Both the position numbers and the translations under genes were made by a program. Source: JANXMY01 sp965246745 (GTDB lineage: Bacteria > Armatimonadota > Armatimonadia > Armatimonadales > Capsulimonadaceae). Taken from it: 64,000 nt of DNA. The notes under the pieces were generated by a model. That model saw only the letters and a program-made list of their open reading frames with translations. It was not told where the DNA came from and ran no database searches. Positions 31,703-39,477 of this stretch are shown piece by piece; positions within the stretch are counted from its first letter, which is position 1, and each line of letters opens with the position of its first letter. Location: NCBI GenBank assembly GCA_965246745.1, contig OZ251980.1:3348001-3412000 (forward strand), given 5' to 3'.

Positions 31703-34135
31703 ATGGAACAATTTGTCGAAACGGAATGGTGCGGCGCGACCCTTCGCCTCAGCACCGGCAAGCTCGCCCAGCAGGCCAACGGCGCGGTCGTGCTGCAAAA
31801 CGGCGACACGATCATCCTGGCGACCGCCACAATGTCCAAAGAACCCAAGTCGAATCTCGACTTTTTCCCCCTCACCTGCGACTACGAAGAACGGAAATAC
31901 GCGGTCGGCAAAATCCCCGGCGGCTTTGTCAAGCGCGGCGGACGGCCCGGCGAAAAAGCGACCCTGACCTCGCGGCTGATTGACCGGCCCCTGCGCCCGC
32001 TGTTCCCCTACGGCATGCGGAACGAGACCCAGGTGATCGCCATGCCGCTGTCGTATCAGCCCGAGTTTTCGCCCGATGTGCTGTCGGTCACGGCGGCGTC
32101 GGCGGCGCTGATGGTCTCGGACATTCCCTTCAACGGCCCCATCGGCTGCGTCCGGGTCGGTCTTGATGCCGAAGGCGCGTTTATTCTGAACCCAAGCTTT
32201 CCGCAGCAGCAGGAAAGCCCGCTCGACCTCATTGTCGCGGCGTCCGATGACGCGATTGCGATGGTGGAAGCAGGGGCGTCGGAAGTCTCCGAAGCCAAAA
32301 TGCTCGAAGCGATGGACTTCGCCCACGACGCCTGCCGGAAGCTCTGCGACATGCAGCGCGAGCTGGCCGCCAAAGTCGGCAAAGCCAAGACCGACATCCC
32401 CCTGCACCATACCCACGCCGAGATTTTGGAAGTGATTCGCCAGCGCTTCTCCGCCATGCTCCGCTCCGGGCTGCAAGACCCCGATAAGTCCTCGCGCGAA
32501 GCGGGTTTAACCCTGCTGATCAACCAGGTGGTAGACGAGCTGAAGGGCGAATATCCCGACAACATCGCTGACCTCAAAGAAGCCGCCGACAAAGTCGTCA
32601 AAGAGCAGCTCCGTGACCTCATTCTGACCGAAGGCAAGCGGCCCGACGGGCGCGGCACCACCGACATCCGCAAAATTGACTGCGAAGTCAGCTTGCTGCC
32701 CCGCGTTCACGGCACCGGCCTCTTTACGCGCGGTCAGACTCAAGTCTTAACGACTTTGGTTCTCGGCTCGGGCGAGGACGCGCAGATGGTGGATACGCTG
32801 GAAGAAGACAGCGAAAAACACTACATGCACTTCTACAACTTCCCGCCCTACTCGGTCGGCGAAGCGCGGCCCATGCGCGGCCCCGGACGGCGCGAGATCG
32901 GCCACGGCGCTTTAGCCGAGCGGGCGCTCCGGGCGGTGATCCCGTCGCGCGAGACGTTCCCCTATACCATGCTGCTGACCTCGGAAGTCTTGGAGTCCAA
33001 TGGCTCGACTTCGATGGCGTCTACCTGTGGCTCGACGCTTGCGCTGATGGACGCCGGCGTTCCGATTAAAGCCCCCGTCGCGGGAATTGCCATGGGCCTG
33101 ATTGAAGGCCCCGAAGGCAGCGGCGAGGGCGGGACGGGGCGCAAGTACGCCGTGCTCACCGACATTCAAGGCATGGAAGACTTTTCGGGCGACATGGACT
33201 TCAAGGTCGCCGGAACTGCCGAAGGCATCACGGCCTTGCAGCTCGATACCAAAATCGGCGGCGTCCCGCGCGACGTGTTCGTGCAGGCATTCGCCCAGGC
33301 CCGCGATGCCCGCTTGTTCATCTTGGACAAGATCACCGAAGCGATTGCCGCGCCGCGCGAAACGCTCTCCGACTACGCGCCGCGCATCATCACGCTGCAC
33401 ATCGAGCCGGAACAGATCGGCCTGGTCATCGGACCGGGCGGCAAGACCATCAAAAAGATCACGGCGGATACCGGCGCGAAAATTGACATCGAGCAGGACG
33501 GCACGGTGTATATCGCAGCGGTAGACGGCGCGGCAGGCGACGCGGCAAAGAAAGCCGTGGAAGACCTGACCCGGACGCTCAGCCCCGGCGACGAGTTCGA
33601 AGGCACGGTCGTCCGCTTCCTGCAATTCGGCGCGTTTGTCGAGATCCTGCCCGGCAAAGACGGCCTTGTTCACGTTTCGCAGCTCTCCGACTCGGACGAG
33701 CGCATCGGCAAGCCCGAAGATGTCATTAAACTCGGCGACAAGATCAAAGTCCGCGTCACCGAGATTGACCCGCAGGGCCGCGTGAACCTCACGGCGCGTG
33801 GTCTCGACCAGCCCTTCGACCCGGCGAACCCCGAGCCGGGCCGTCCCGCCCGTCCCGGCGGCGGGGGCGGTGATCGCGGCCCGCGCCCTGACCGGGGCGG
33901 CGACCGTGGCCCGCGCCCCGGCGGCGGGGATCGGGGCGGGGACCGGGGCGGACGCGGCGGCTTCGGCGGCGGTAATTCCGAGCGCACCGAGCGTCCCGTT
34001 CACTTCGAGCCGGCCAAGCCTGAAGGCACCGGCGACATCGCCCCGGCCGCCGCGCCGTTGACCGCGCCCGACGCCCCCCCGCTCGCGCAGGCTGACGACG
34101 AAGCTCCCCGCGCCCGCTTCCGCCCCCGGCGGTAG
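31703..34135 (+). CDS. pnp: Polyribonucleotide nucleotidyltransferase (PNPase) with Gly/Arg-rich tail
   Basis: PNPase degrades RNA 3' to 5' by phosphorolysis and is a core RNA-decay enzyme. The 810-residue protein has two RNase PH domains (with FPLTCDYEERKYAVGKIPGG and RPDGRGTTDIRKI), a KH domain with VIGPGGKTIKKIT, and an S1 domain with FEGTVVRFLQFGAFVEILPG. From about residue 701 it carries a 110-residue disordered tail, with repeats of GDRGPRP and GGDRGG near 713-758, that the usual 700-residue enzymes lack. Such RGG-like tails bind RNA or partner proteins. RNase J is also in this window. Confidence 0.95.
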   Translation: MEQFVETEWCGATLRLSTGKLAQQANGAVVLQNGDTIILATATMSKEPKSNLDFFPLTCDYEERKYAVGKIPGGFVKRGGRPGEKATLTSRLIDRPLRPLFPYGMRNETQVIAMPLSYQPEFSPDVLSVTAASAALMVSDIPFNGPIGCVRVGLDAEGAFILNPSFPQQQESPLDLIVAASDDAIAMVEAGASEVSEAKMLEAMDFAHDACRKLCDMQRELAAKVGKAKTDIPLHHTHAEILEVIRQRFSAMLRSGLQDPDKSSREAGLTLLINQVVDELKGEYPDNIADLKEAADKVVKEQLRDLILTEGKRPDGRGTTDIRKIDCEVSLLPRVHGTGLFTRGQTQVLTTLVLGSGEDAQMVDTLEEDSEKHYMHFYNFPPYSVGEARPMRGPGRREIGHGALAERALRAVIPSRETFPYTMLLTSEVLESNGSTSMASTCGSTLALMDAGVPIKAPVAGIAMGLIEGPEGSGEGGTGRKYAVLTDIQGMEDFSGDMDFKVAGTAEGITALQLDTKIGGVPRDVFVQAFAQARDARLFILDKITEAIAAPRETLSDYAPRIITLHIEPEQIGLVIGPGGKTIKKITADTGAKIDIEQDGTVYIAAVDGAAGDAAKKAVEDLTRTLSPGDEFEGTVVRFLQFGAFVEILPGKDGLVHVSQLSDSDERIGKPEDVIKLGDKIKVRVTEIDPQGRVNLTARGLDQPFDPANPEPGRPARPGGGGGDRGPRPDRGGDRGPRPGGGDRGGDRGGRGGFGGGNSERTERPVHFEPAKPEGTGDIAPAAAPLTAPDAPPLAQADDEAPRARFRPRR

Positions 34136-34157
34136 GCGTTCGCGCTGAAACTCAACG

Positions 34158-34189
34158 AAAGGCCACGGCATCGCTGCCGTGGCCTTTTC
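34158..34189 (+). terminator. Intrinsic terminator after pnp
   Basis: AAAGGCCACGGCA and TGCCGTGGCCTTTT form a stem around a 4-base loop, followed by T residues, 23 bases after the pnp stop. Confidence 0.88.
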
Positions 34190-34249
34190 TGCAAGTGGAC
34201 AAGGCCGTAATGTCTGAGCGTGATGTCTGGAGGCGTGTTGATAGTGGCA

Positions 34250-34535
34250 AGGGCAGGGGATAACGAGGGCGTTGGTTGTTACGAGGGCGTTCACGCCCTC
34301 GCTGGGGGGCGCGGACGCCAAGCCGCCACCTGCGTGGCGGAAGATGTCAATCCATCCTATTCTTAACCTCGTCCTACTCTTGTCCCGCGCAGGCGGGACC
34401 TTAGCGCTTCGCTCCCCAGCGAGGGCGTTCACGCCCTCGTAACAACCAACGCCCTCGTTATCCCCCCGCCTTCGCACACAATCAACGCCCTCGTAACAAC
34501 CAACGCCTTCGCAACCCCCAACGCCCTCGTACACA
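34250..34535. repeat. Family A repeat block, copy 3 (inverted orientation)
   Basis: The segment 34278-34344 is the reverse complement of the 67-base core of copies 1 and 2 with only a few differences. CCGCGCAGGCGGGACCTTAGCG matches the other inner arm in inverse order. Decamers of the AACGCCCTCGTT type follow on the right. It fills most of the gene-free stretch 34136-34629. Confidence 0.88.
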
Positions 34536-34549
34536 AAAACCTGACACAC

Positions 34550-34594
34550 AAAAAAACACAGGCGGCAGAGACCATTCTCTGCCGCCTGTGTTTC
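34550..34594. terminator. Terminator facing the prepilin gene
   Basis: ACACAGGCGGCAGAGA and TCTCTGCCGCCTGTGT form a 16-base-pair stem with a 4-base loop; A-run before and T residues after. It fits termination of the minus-strand prepilin gene ending at 34630, and of any plus-strand readthrough. Confidence 0.82.
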
Positions 34595-34629
34595 GTGTGG
34601 TCGGGTTCCGTGCGGGAACCGGTGCGAGA

Positions 34630-35463
34630 CTACTTCGCGTCCGGGTGCCACAGCTTGAACTGGGTCGGGTCGGTCACGCCGGTAGGCAAATTATAAACCT
34701 GCTCAAAGCGCAGGAACTTCACATGGCTGTCAACAAAAGCGACATTCATGCCGCCGGAGTGCCGGGCGACCGGCGTGGCGTAATCATAGGTAGAGGGTTC
34801 TGGGTCTTGCACCGGAGTGGTGTTTTCGGCAGAGTACCATGTCTTCGTGTATCCGGCATTGCCAGCCGAAGACGGCGTACAGCCTGCATAGGTGCCGCAG
34901 TAGCCAAAGCTCTGTTTGGGGACGACGTCCAAAAAGTCCTCGGTGAGCAGACACAGCTCGGAAGGGTTCCGAACCACAGAGAGCTTGATGCCTTCGTGCA
35001 CTTTTTGCAGGAAGCCACCAGCATCCGGTGCGGGCGGCTGGTTCAAGGCCGTGTTCATGCCATAAGACTCGCGGTCGAACACGCCGCCGAAACCGGCCCC
35101 ATCGCCAGGATTTGCGGCGGAAGCGGCGATGTTGTTTTTGCCGTTGTCATCCGGGCAACGGAACACTTCGGCGCTCTTCACGAACGAGTAAATCGCACCG
35201 GGGAATTGAATTTCGCCGCCGTTGACAACAGGTCCATTCAGCGGCGGAAACTTCTCGTTGGAGTCCTGCTCGTACTGGGTAAAGCCGACCGCAATCTGCT
35301 TTTCATTGGACAAGCACTGGGTGCGGCGTGCGTTCTCGCGGACTTTCTGGAAGACCGGGAACAAAATGGCGGCGAGAATAGCGATGATGGCGATGACAAC
35401 GAGCAGTTCAATCAAGGTGAACGCCCGAGTTTGGCCGGAGCGGAGTCGGCGCATGGATAACAT
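34630..35463 (-). CDS. DUF1559 prepilin-type protein with N-terminal cleavage/methylation motif
   Basis: The 277-residue protein starts with a short basic leader and the prepilin peptidase site followed by the hydrophobic helix (FTLIELLVVIAIIAILAAIL, after the Ala of TRA, where the usual Gly would be). The C-terminus has ARHSGGMNVAFVDSHVKFL, the H-x9-DG-like signature of DUF1559 pseudopilins. These proteins are massively expanded in Planctomycetota, Lentisphaerota and Armatimonadota and probably form pilus- or secretion-related fibres; precise roles are unknown. AAAGAGG precedes the start. Confidence 0.92.
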   Translation of the reverse strand: MLSMRRLRSGQTRAFTLIELLVVIAIIAILAAILFPVFQKVRENARRTQCLSNEKQIAVGFTQYEQDSNEKFPPLNGPVVNGGEIQFPGAIYSFVKSAEVFRCPDDNGKNNIAASAANPGDGAGFGGVFDRESYGMNTALNQPPAPDAGGFLQKVHEGIKLSVVRNPSELCLLTEDFLDVVPKQSFGYCGTYAGCTPSSAGNAGYTKTWYSAENTTPVQDPEPSTYDYATPVARHSGGMNVAFVDSHVKFLRFEQVYNLPTGVTDPTQFKLWHPDAK

Positions 35464-35543
35464 AACAGCCTCTTTCTACAACGCAGCGTGTGCGTTTCAG
35501 TGATTTTCGCGGCAGCGGAGTGTTTTACCCTCAGCCGTGATAT

Positions 35544-35572
35544 ACTATATCATCTTTGAGGCATTCCGCCAA
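35544..35572 (-). promoter_or_regulatory. Possible promoter of the prepilin gene
   Basis: On the minus strand TTGGCG (35572-35567) and TATAGT (35549-35544) are 17 bases apart, about 80 bases before the start codon. TGATATACTATATCA at this site is nearly palindromic, so it could also serve the divergent AraC gene or bind a regulator. Confidence 0.5.
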
Positions 35573-35593
35573 TGACTGAAATCACTCTTTAAT

Positions 35594-36427
35594 ATGTCAA
35601 AAATCACCGTAACCCCCACGCCCGGCTGGCAGTCCCTGCGCTGGCCGATGCCGCTTCAGCAGCCGCCCCGCGCCCGGCTGATGGCCTGCGCCACGCATGG
35701 CCCCCAGATCACCGAGCGGCACTGCCTCGACGGGCTGTGGAGCGTTCATTTTTATTCCTACCGGGCCACCCTGGAACTCGGAGAAACCCGAATTCCGGTG
35801 CGCCCCGGCTTTGTCGGCATCCTCCCGCCCGGCACCGCGCACTGCTACTACCTGCACGAAAAGGCCACCCATCTCTGCGGGCACTTCGCCCTGCCGCCGG
35901 CCCCCGACGCGGAAGGCACGCCGATGCCCGTGATGCAGGACCTTGGCGACGACTTCGCCGGGCTGCATGCCGCCTTCGAAGAAGGAGCCGGCTGGCTGTC
36001 CTGGCAGCCGGCCCGCGCCGACGCCCGGCTGTGGGACATCCTGTGGCGCTTGACCGACCGGGAGCCGCCCGCCGCCCCCGACCGCCGCGTTTATCCCGCC
36101 GCCGTCCGCCGCGCCTGCGATCTGATTGAGCAGGACCTCGCCCAGCCCTGGAACATTCCCCGCTTGGCGCAGGCGGTCGGCGTCTCCCACAACCACCTGA
36201 CCCGCCAGTTTCAAGCCGTCTTCGGCGTCACCGTCGTCGCCTACATCCGCCGCCGGCGGGTGGAACGCGCCGAGCACCTGCTGCGCTCTACCGACCTGCC
36301 CGTAAAAACCATCGCCGTCCAAGTGGGCATAGACGACCCGCGCCTGTTCAACAAAATGGTGCACCAAGAGCGCGGCCTGTCCCCCCAAGCCCTGCGCCGG
36401 ACCCCGCTTCCGCCCCCCGAAGTCTAA
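35594..36427 (+). CDS. AraC family transcriptional regulator
   Basis: The 277-residue protein has an N-terminal cupin-like sensor (VRPGFVGILPPGTAHCYYLH) and the C-terminal double helix-turn-helix of AraC proteins (about 170-270, with IPRLAQAVGVSHNHLTRQF and LPVKTIAVQVGIDDPRLFNK). These usually sense a sugar and control catabolic genes. No target is evident beside the following AraC gene and the dioxygenase gene. The ATG is close to the putative shared promoter region. Confidence 0.9.
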   Translation: MSKITVTPTPGWQSLRWPMPLQQPPRARLMACATHGPQITERHCLDGLWSVHFYSYRATLELGETRIPVRPGFVGILPPGTAHCYYLHEKATHLCGHFALPPAPDAEGTPMPVMQDLGDDFAGLHAAFEEGAGWLSWQPARADARLWDILWRLTDREPPAAPDRRVYPAAVRRACDLIEQDLAQPWNIPRLAQAVGVSHNHLTRQFQAVFGVTVVAYIRRRRVERAEHLLRSTDLPVKTIAVQVGIDDPRLFNKMVHQERGLSPQALRRTPLPPPEV

Positions 36428-36608
36428 CAAGCGAAGTTCGGCGCAAGGCGGCAGGAAAAGAAGGTCGCCGCGGAATAAATTCCGTGTCTTGGAAATACTC
36501 GGCGACGCGGAAATCGGGTCTGATCTTGTGTCGCTTCGACACTGGTTTATTTCAGCCTCGGATTTCAATCCGTGGCATGATACGGGAGCTTTATACGGGA
36601 GCCTGAGC

Positions 36609-37511
36609 ATGGAGTGGACCGAGCGGTTGAACCGGAACGGGGGGCGGATTGCGCTCGGGGCGGGGAGTGTCGAAATCCTGCACTGGGCGTATGAGCGGCA
36701 TCTGGCGGACAACAAGCCGCACCGGCATACGTTCTTTGAAGTCTGCCTTGTCGGGCGGCACGGGGCCGGAGAGTTTATCGTTCAAGACACGGCCCACGCG
36801 GTCGGGCCGGACGACGTGTTTTTTGCCCGGCCCGGCGTGATTCATCAGATCGTCAACACCGGCCCCGTGCCGATGGAGCTGCGCTGGGTGTCGTTTCAGT
36901 GGACGCCGCCGGCAGCCGACAACACCGAAGCCGACACGCTGCTGCGGGCGTTCTCGAATTCGCCGGTCGCGGCTGCCCCCTCGGAAACTGCTGCGGCAGT
37001 GTGGGCCGCGCTGGAAACGGTCGGACAGACGCCCGTGGGTCTGGCGGGCGAGGAGCAGTACCGCCTGCTGGCGTCGGCGCTGATTCTCGGCCTCGCGGCG
37101 GCGGGCGCGGGACGCGTCTTTGTGCCGCAGCCCGCCGGGCCGGACCCCGGCGACGTGTCCGCACGGCTGGCCGTGCGGTTTATCCACGACAATCTGTCCC
37201 GCCCCCTGCCGCTGGCCGAGATCGCCGCCCAGGTCTCGCTGTCCCCCCGGCACTTGTCGCGCGTCTTCGGACAGTTCACCGGAAAAGCGCCCGCACAGTA
37301 TATCACCCACGCCCGTATGGACCGGGCGCGGGGATTGATCCTGCGCTCGGCGCTGCCGCTGAAAGAAATCGCGGCGGCGGTCGGCTACCCGGATATTCAC
37401 CACTTCACGCGTGTCTTCACCGCCCACTTCGGCTGCTCTCCCGGTGAAGCCCGCCGTCACCCGGAGCGGGCGTCTGTCCCGAATATCCAAAACCCCGGCG
37501 ATTTGGTCTAA
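36609..37511 (+). CDS. AraC family transcriptional regulator
   Basis: The ATG at 36609 follows CGGGAG; the open frame continues 40 codons upstream but is not conserved in character. The 300-residue product has a cupin sensor with NKPHRHTFFEVCLVGRHGAGE and ARPGVIHQI, then two helix-turn-helix motifs (LAEIAAQVSLSPRHLSRVFG and LKEIAAAVGYPDIHHFTRVF). The dioxygenase gene begins 47 bases later and is the probable target; this arrangement of an AraC gene beside a PhyH gene is frequent in Planctomycetota and Armatimonadota. Confidence 0.9.
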   Translation: MEWTERLNRNGGRIALGAGSVEILHWAYERHLADNKPHRHTFFEVCLVGRHGAGEFIVQDTAHAVGPDDVFFARPGVIHQIVNTGPVPMELRWVSFQWTPPAADNTEADTLLRAFSNSPVAAAPSETAAAVWAALETVGQTPVGLAGEEQYRLLASALILGLAAAGAGRVFVPQPAGPDPGDVSARLAVRFIHDNLSRPLPLAEIAAQVSLSPRHLSRVFGQFTGKAPAQYITHARMDRARGLILRSALPLKEIAAAVGYPDIHHFTRVFTAHFGCSPGEARRHPERASVPNIQNPGDLV

Positions 37512-37558
37512 AGACACTCAGGGGCAGACGTGGTAAAATAAACTTCAAGGAGAAACCC

Positions 37559-38452
37559 ATGCTGACTGCCGAACAAAAACAATTTTATGCCGACAACGGC
37601 TACGTCGTCGTGCGCGGCCTGCTGTCCCCCGAGGAAGCAGCGCAGTACCGCCAAGAAGCCCACGATCTCATCCGCCGCCTGAGCGAGATACGGAACATTG
37701 ACTCCACTTGGGGCAGCGCGGCGACCGAGGCGATGGGCAAAAAGACATCGCTGCTGCACTGCCACGATGTTCAGTTCCAAAGCGCGGCGTTTCTGCGGCT
37801 CCTGGCGAACGAAAAGCTGGCCGAAGCGGCGTCGGACATCATCGGACCGAATGTTCAGCTTCACCACACCAAAATGTTCGTCAAGCCGCCGGAGAAAGGC
37901 TCGCCCTTTCCGATGCACCAGGACGTGCCGTTTTTCCCGCACGAAAACCATTCGATGATCGCGGCGATTGTCCACTTTGACGACGCCCCGCTGAACCGGG
38001 GCTGCGTCCGGGTCGTCCCCGGCTCCCACAAGCGCGGCATGCTGCCGCACAACTCGGAAGGGGCGTGGCACTTGTCGCCCGAAGAGTACCCGGTCGCCGA
38101 CGCCCTGCCGATTGAAGCCAAAGCCGGCGACGTGCTGTTTTTCTCGTACCTGACCATCCACGGCTCGGGCATCAACGAAAGCGACGAAGCCCGGACCACC
38201 CTGCTGATCCAAATGCGCGACCCCGCCGACCCGCCGTCGTTCCGCATCCACGAATCCAACGGCCAGGGCATGATGCTGGCCGGCGTGGACCCCTCGTGCG
38301 CCACCCGGCCCGCCAAAGAGCGCTCCCAGACCGCCGACGGCCTGCTGGCCGACGCCGGCAGCGATGCCCCGTCCGTCCCGCCCGTCTCGATGGGCGCTTC
38401 GATGGGCGGCGCAATGAGCGGCAGCATGGGCGGCGCAATGGGGAAGATGTAA
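37559..38452 (+). CDS. Phytanoyl-CoA dioxygenase family protein (Fe(II)/2-oxoglutarate)
   Basis: The enzyme family hydroxylates small molecules using iron and 2-oxoglutarate. In the 297-residue product the iron ligands are H120 and D122 (MHQDVPFF) and H201 (TIHGSG), and R212 is the likely 2-oxoglutarate anchor. The substrate is unknown. The last 25 residues are a Met/Gly/Ser-rich repeat (VSMGASMGGAMSG and so on), unusual for the family and possibly metal-binding or simply a slippage product. AAGGAG lies before the start. Confidence 0.88.
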   Translation: MLTAEQKQFYADNGYVVVRGLLSPEEAAQYRQEAHDLIRRLSEIRNIDSTWGSAATEAMGKKTSLLHCHDVQFQSAAFLRLLANEKLAEAASDIIGPNVQLHHTKMFVKPPEKGSPFPMHQDVPFFPHENHSMIAAIVHFDDAPLNRGCVRVVPGSHKRGMLPHNSEGAWHLSPEEYPVADALPIEAKAGDVLFFSYLTIHGSGINESDEARTTLLIQMRDPADPPSFRIHESNGQGMMLAGVDPSCATRPAKERSQTADGLLADAGSDAPSVPPVSMGASMGGAMSGSMGGAMGKM

Positions 38453-38479
38453 GCGAAGATGTAAGCAGTCGCCGCCGTC

Positions 38480-38745
38480 GGAACCATGTGTTGAAACACA
38501 CGGCTATTGGGCGCGGACGCCACAAAACACCGCTTCGCGGGGTTAGGAAAGAGCATTTGCGTAGGGGCGGGGCTTGCCCCCGCCCTCTTAGCTTGCCCCG
38601 CCCTCTGTATTCATAAGGCGGGTAGGGGCAAGCCCTACGCCCTACACAGAAACCCAATCCGAGTCCCGCGAAGCGGTACTTCGTGGCGTCCGCGCCGTGT
38701 AGCCCAATAAAACCCTAGCCGTGTGTTTCAACACATGGTCCTGAT
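38480..38745. repeat. Family B palindrome, large copy with nested family H hairpin
   Basis: Outer arms ACCATGTGTTGAAACACACG with GCTA and TAGCCGTGTGTTTCAACACATGGT are exact inverted copies. Further in, GCGGACGCCAC and GTGGCGTCCGC, then CCGCTTCGCGGGG and CCCGCGAAGCGG, also pair. The centre (about 38561-38646) is a second palindrome (family H: GTAGGGGCGGGGCTTG and CAAGCCCTACGCCCTAC). The arms match the flanks of the transposase at 14.4 kb. It fills most of 38453-38843. Confidence 0.9.
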
Positions 38746-38784
38746 GGCATTCGCGCCAAATAATGCCATTTGGCAGGACAAAAC

Positions 38785-38820
38785 GCAGGCGGCGGAGAAT
38801 AATTCTCCGCCGCCTGTTTC
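38785..38820. terminator. Hairpin terminator
   Basis: GCAGGCGGCGGAGAA and TTCTCCGCCGCCTG form a 14-base-pair stem with a TAA-type loop, followed by TTTC. It lies between the family B element and the next gene, and probably ends the transcript of the dioxygenase gene. Confidence 0.6.
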
Positions 38821-38843
38821 TGCGTCACGGCTGAAGGCTAACC

Positions 38844-39422
38844 ATGACAGTTTCATTCCGAACACGAGCGATTGATACCTGGTTCTACTTATGTCACCTA
38901 GCGACCAGAACAATTACAGGCCGCTGCTTCCTCGCTTTTGCCTTAACAGCTCCTATTTTGGGGCTGGCATTAGGTACATATCAGTCTGCGCCAGCTTCAC
39001 TGACACGCCACCACTGGATGATAATATGGTTTGCGACGGGAGCCACCTATATTTATTTGGCGTTCTGCATCTTCCTGGGTGCGCTGCTGTCAACAATCCG
39101 ACCAGCAACGATTATCACAATCGAGCCTGAGTTTTGCTCTCGAAAAGGTTTTCTCAAGTACAAATCATCCTGGCGTGCATTCTTGGCCCTTCGGGAAGAT
39201 GCAGACTATTTCTACTTTCTTGGATGGGTAAGAACTTTCTATATTCCCAAATGGGCCTTTGACAGCCGCGCCGAGTCTGAAGCCTTTTATGATACCGCGC
39301 TTGGCTGCTGGCATATCGCAAGAGGAACAACACCGCCAATCGTTCCGAAGGTAACAAGTGCTTGGCCGCCTGCGCCGCGCCCGGCCAATTCTGCGGAACC
39401 CGGCGGAAGCGCGGAATGTTAG
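38844..39422 (+). CDS. YcxB-like membrane protein
   Basis: The 192-residue product has two membrane helices (about 28-46 and 57-82) followed by a soluble part with the sequence WRAFLALREDADYFYFLGWVRTFYIPKWAF, the pattern of YcxB-like proteins (tyrosine-rich strand, then IPK-x-x-F). Function is unknown. GC is visibly lower than in the core genes, and the C-terminus is Pro-rich. Probably a late acquisition. Confidence 0.65.
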   Translation: MTVSFRTRAIDTWFYLCHLATRTITGRCFLAFALTAPILGLALGTYQSAPASLTRHHWMIIWFATGATYIYLAFCIFLGALLSTIRPATIITIEPEFCSRKGFLKYKSSWRAFLALREDADYFYFLGWVRTFYIPKWAFDSRAESEAFYDTALGCWHIARGTTPPIVPKVTSAWPPAPRPANSAEPGGSAEC

Positions 39423-39477
39423 GAGGTATACTAACAAGTCAGCCATGACAAACTATCAGCGAGGATGAACGAACATT

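Noticed and set aside
32912..34651. Minus-strand frame of 579 codons opposite pnp
   Set aside because: Antisense shadow extending through the repeat block; no recognisable protein.
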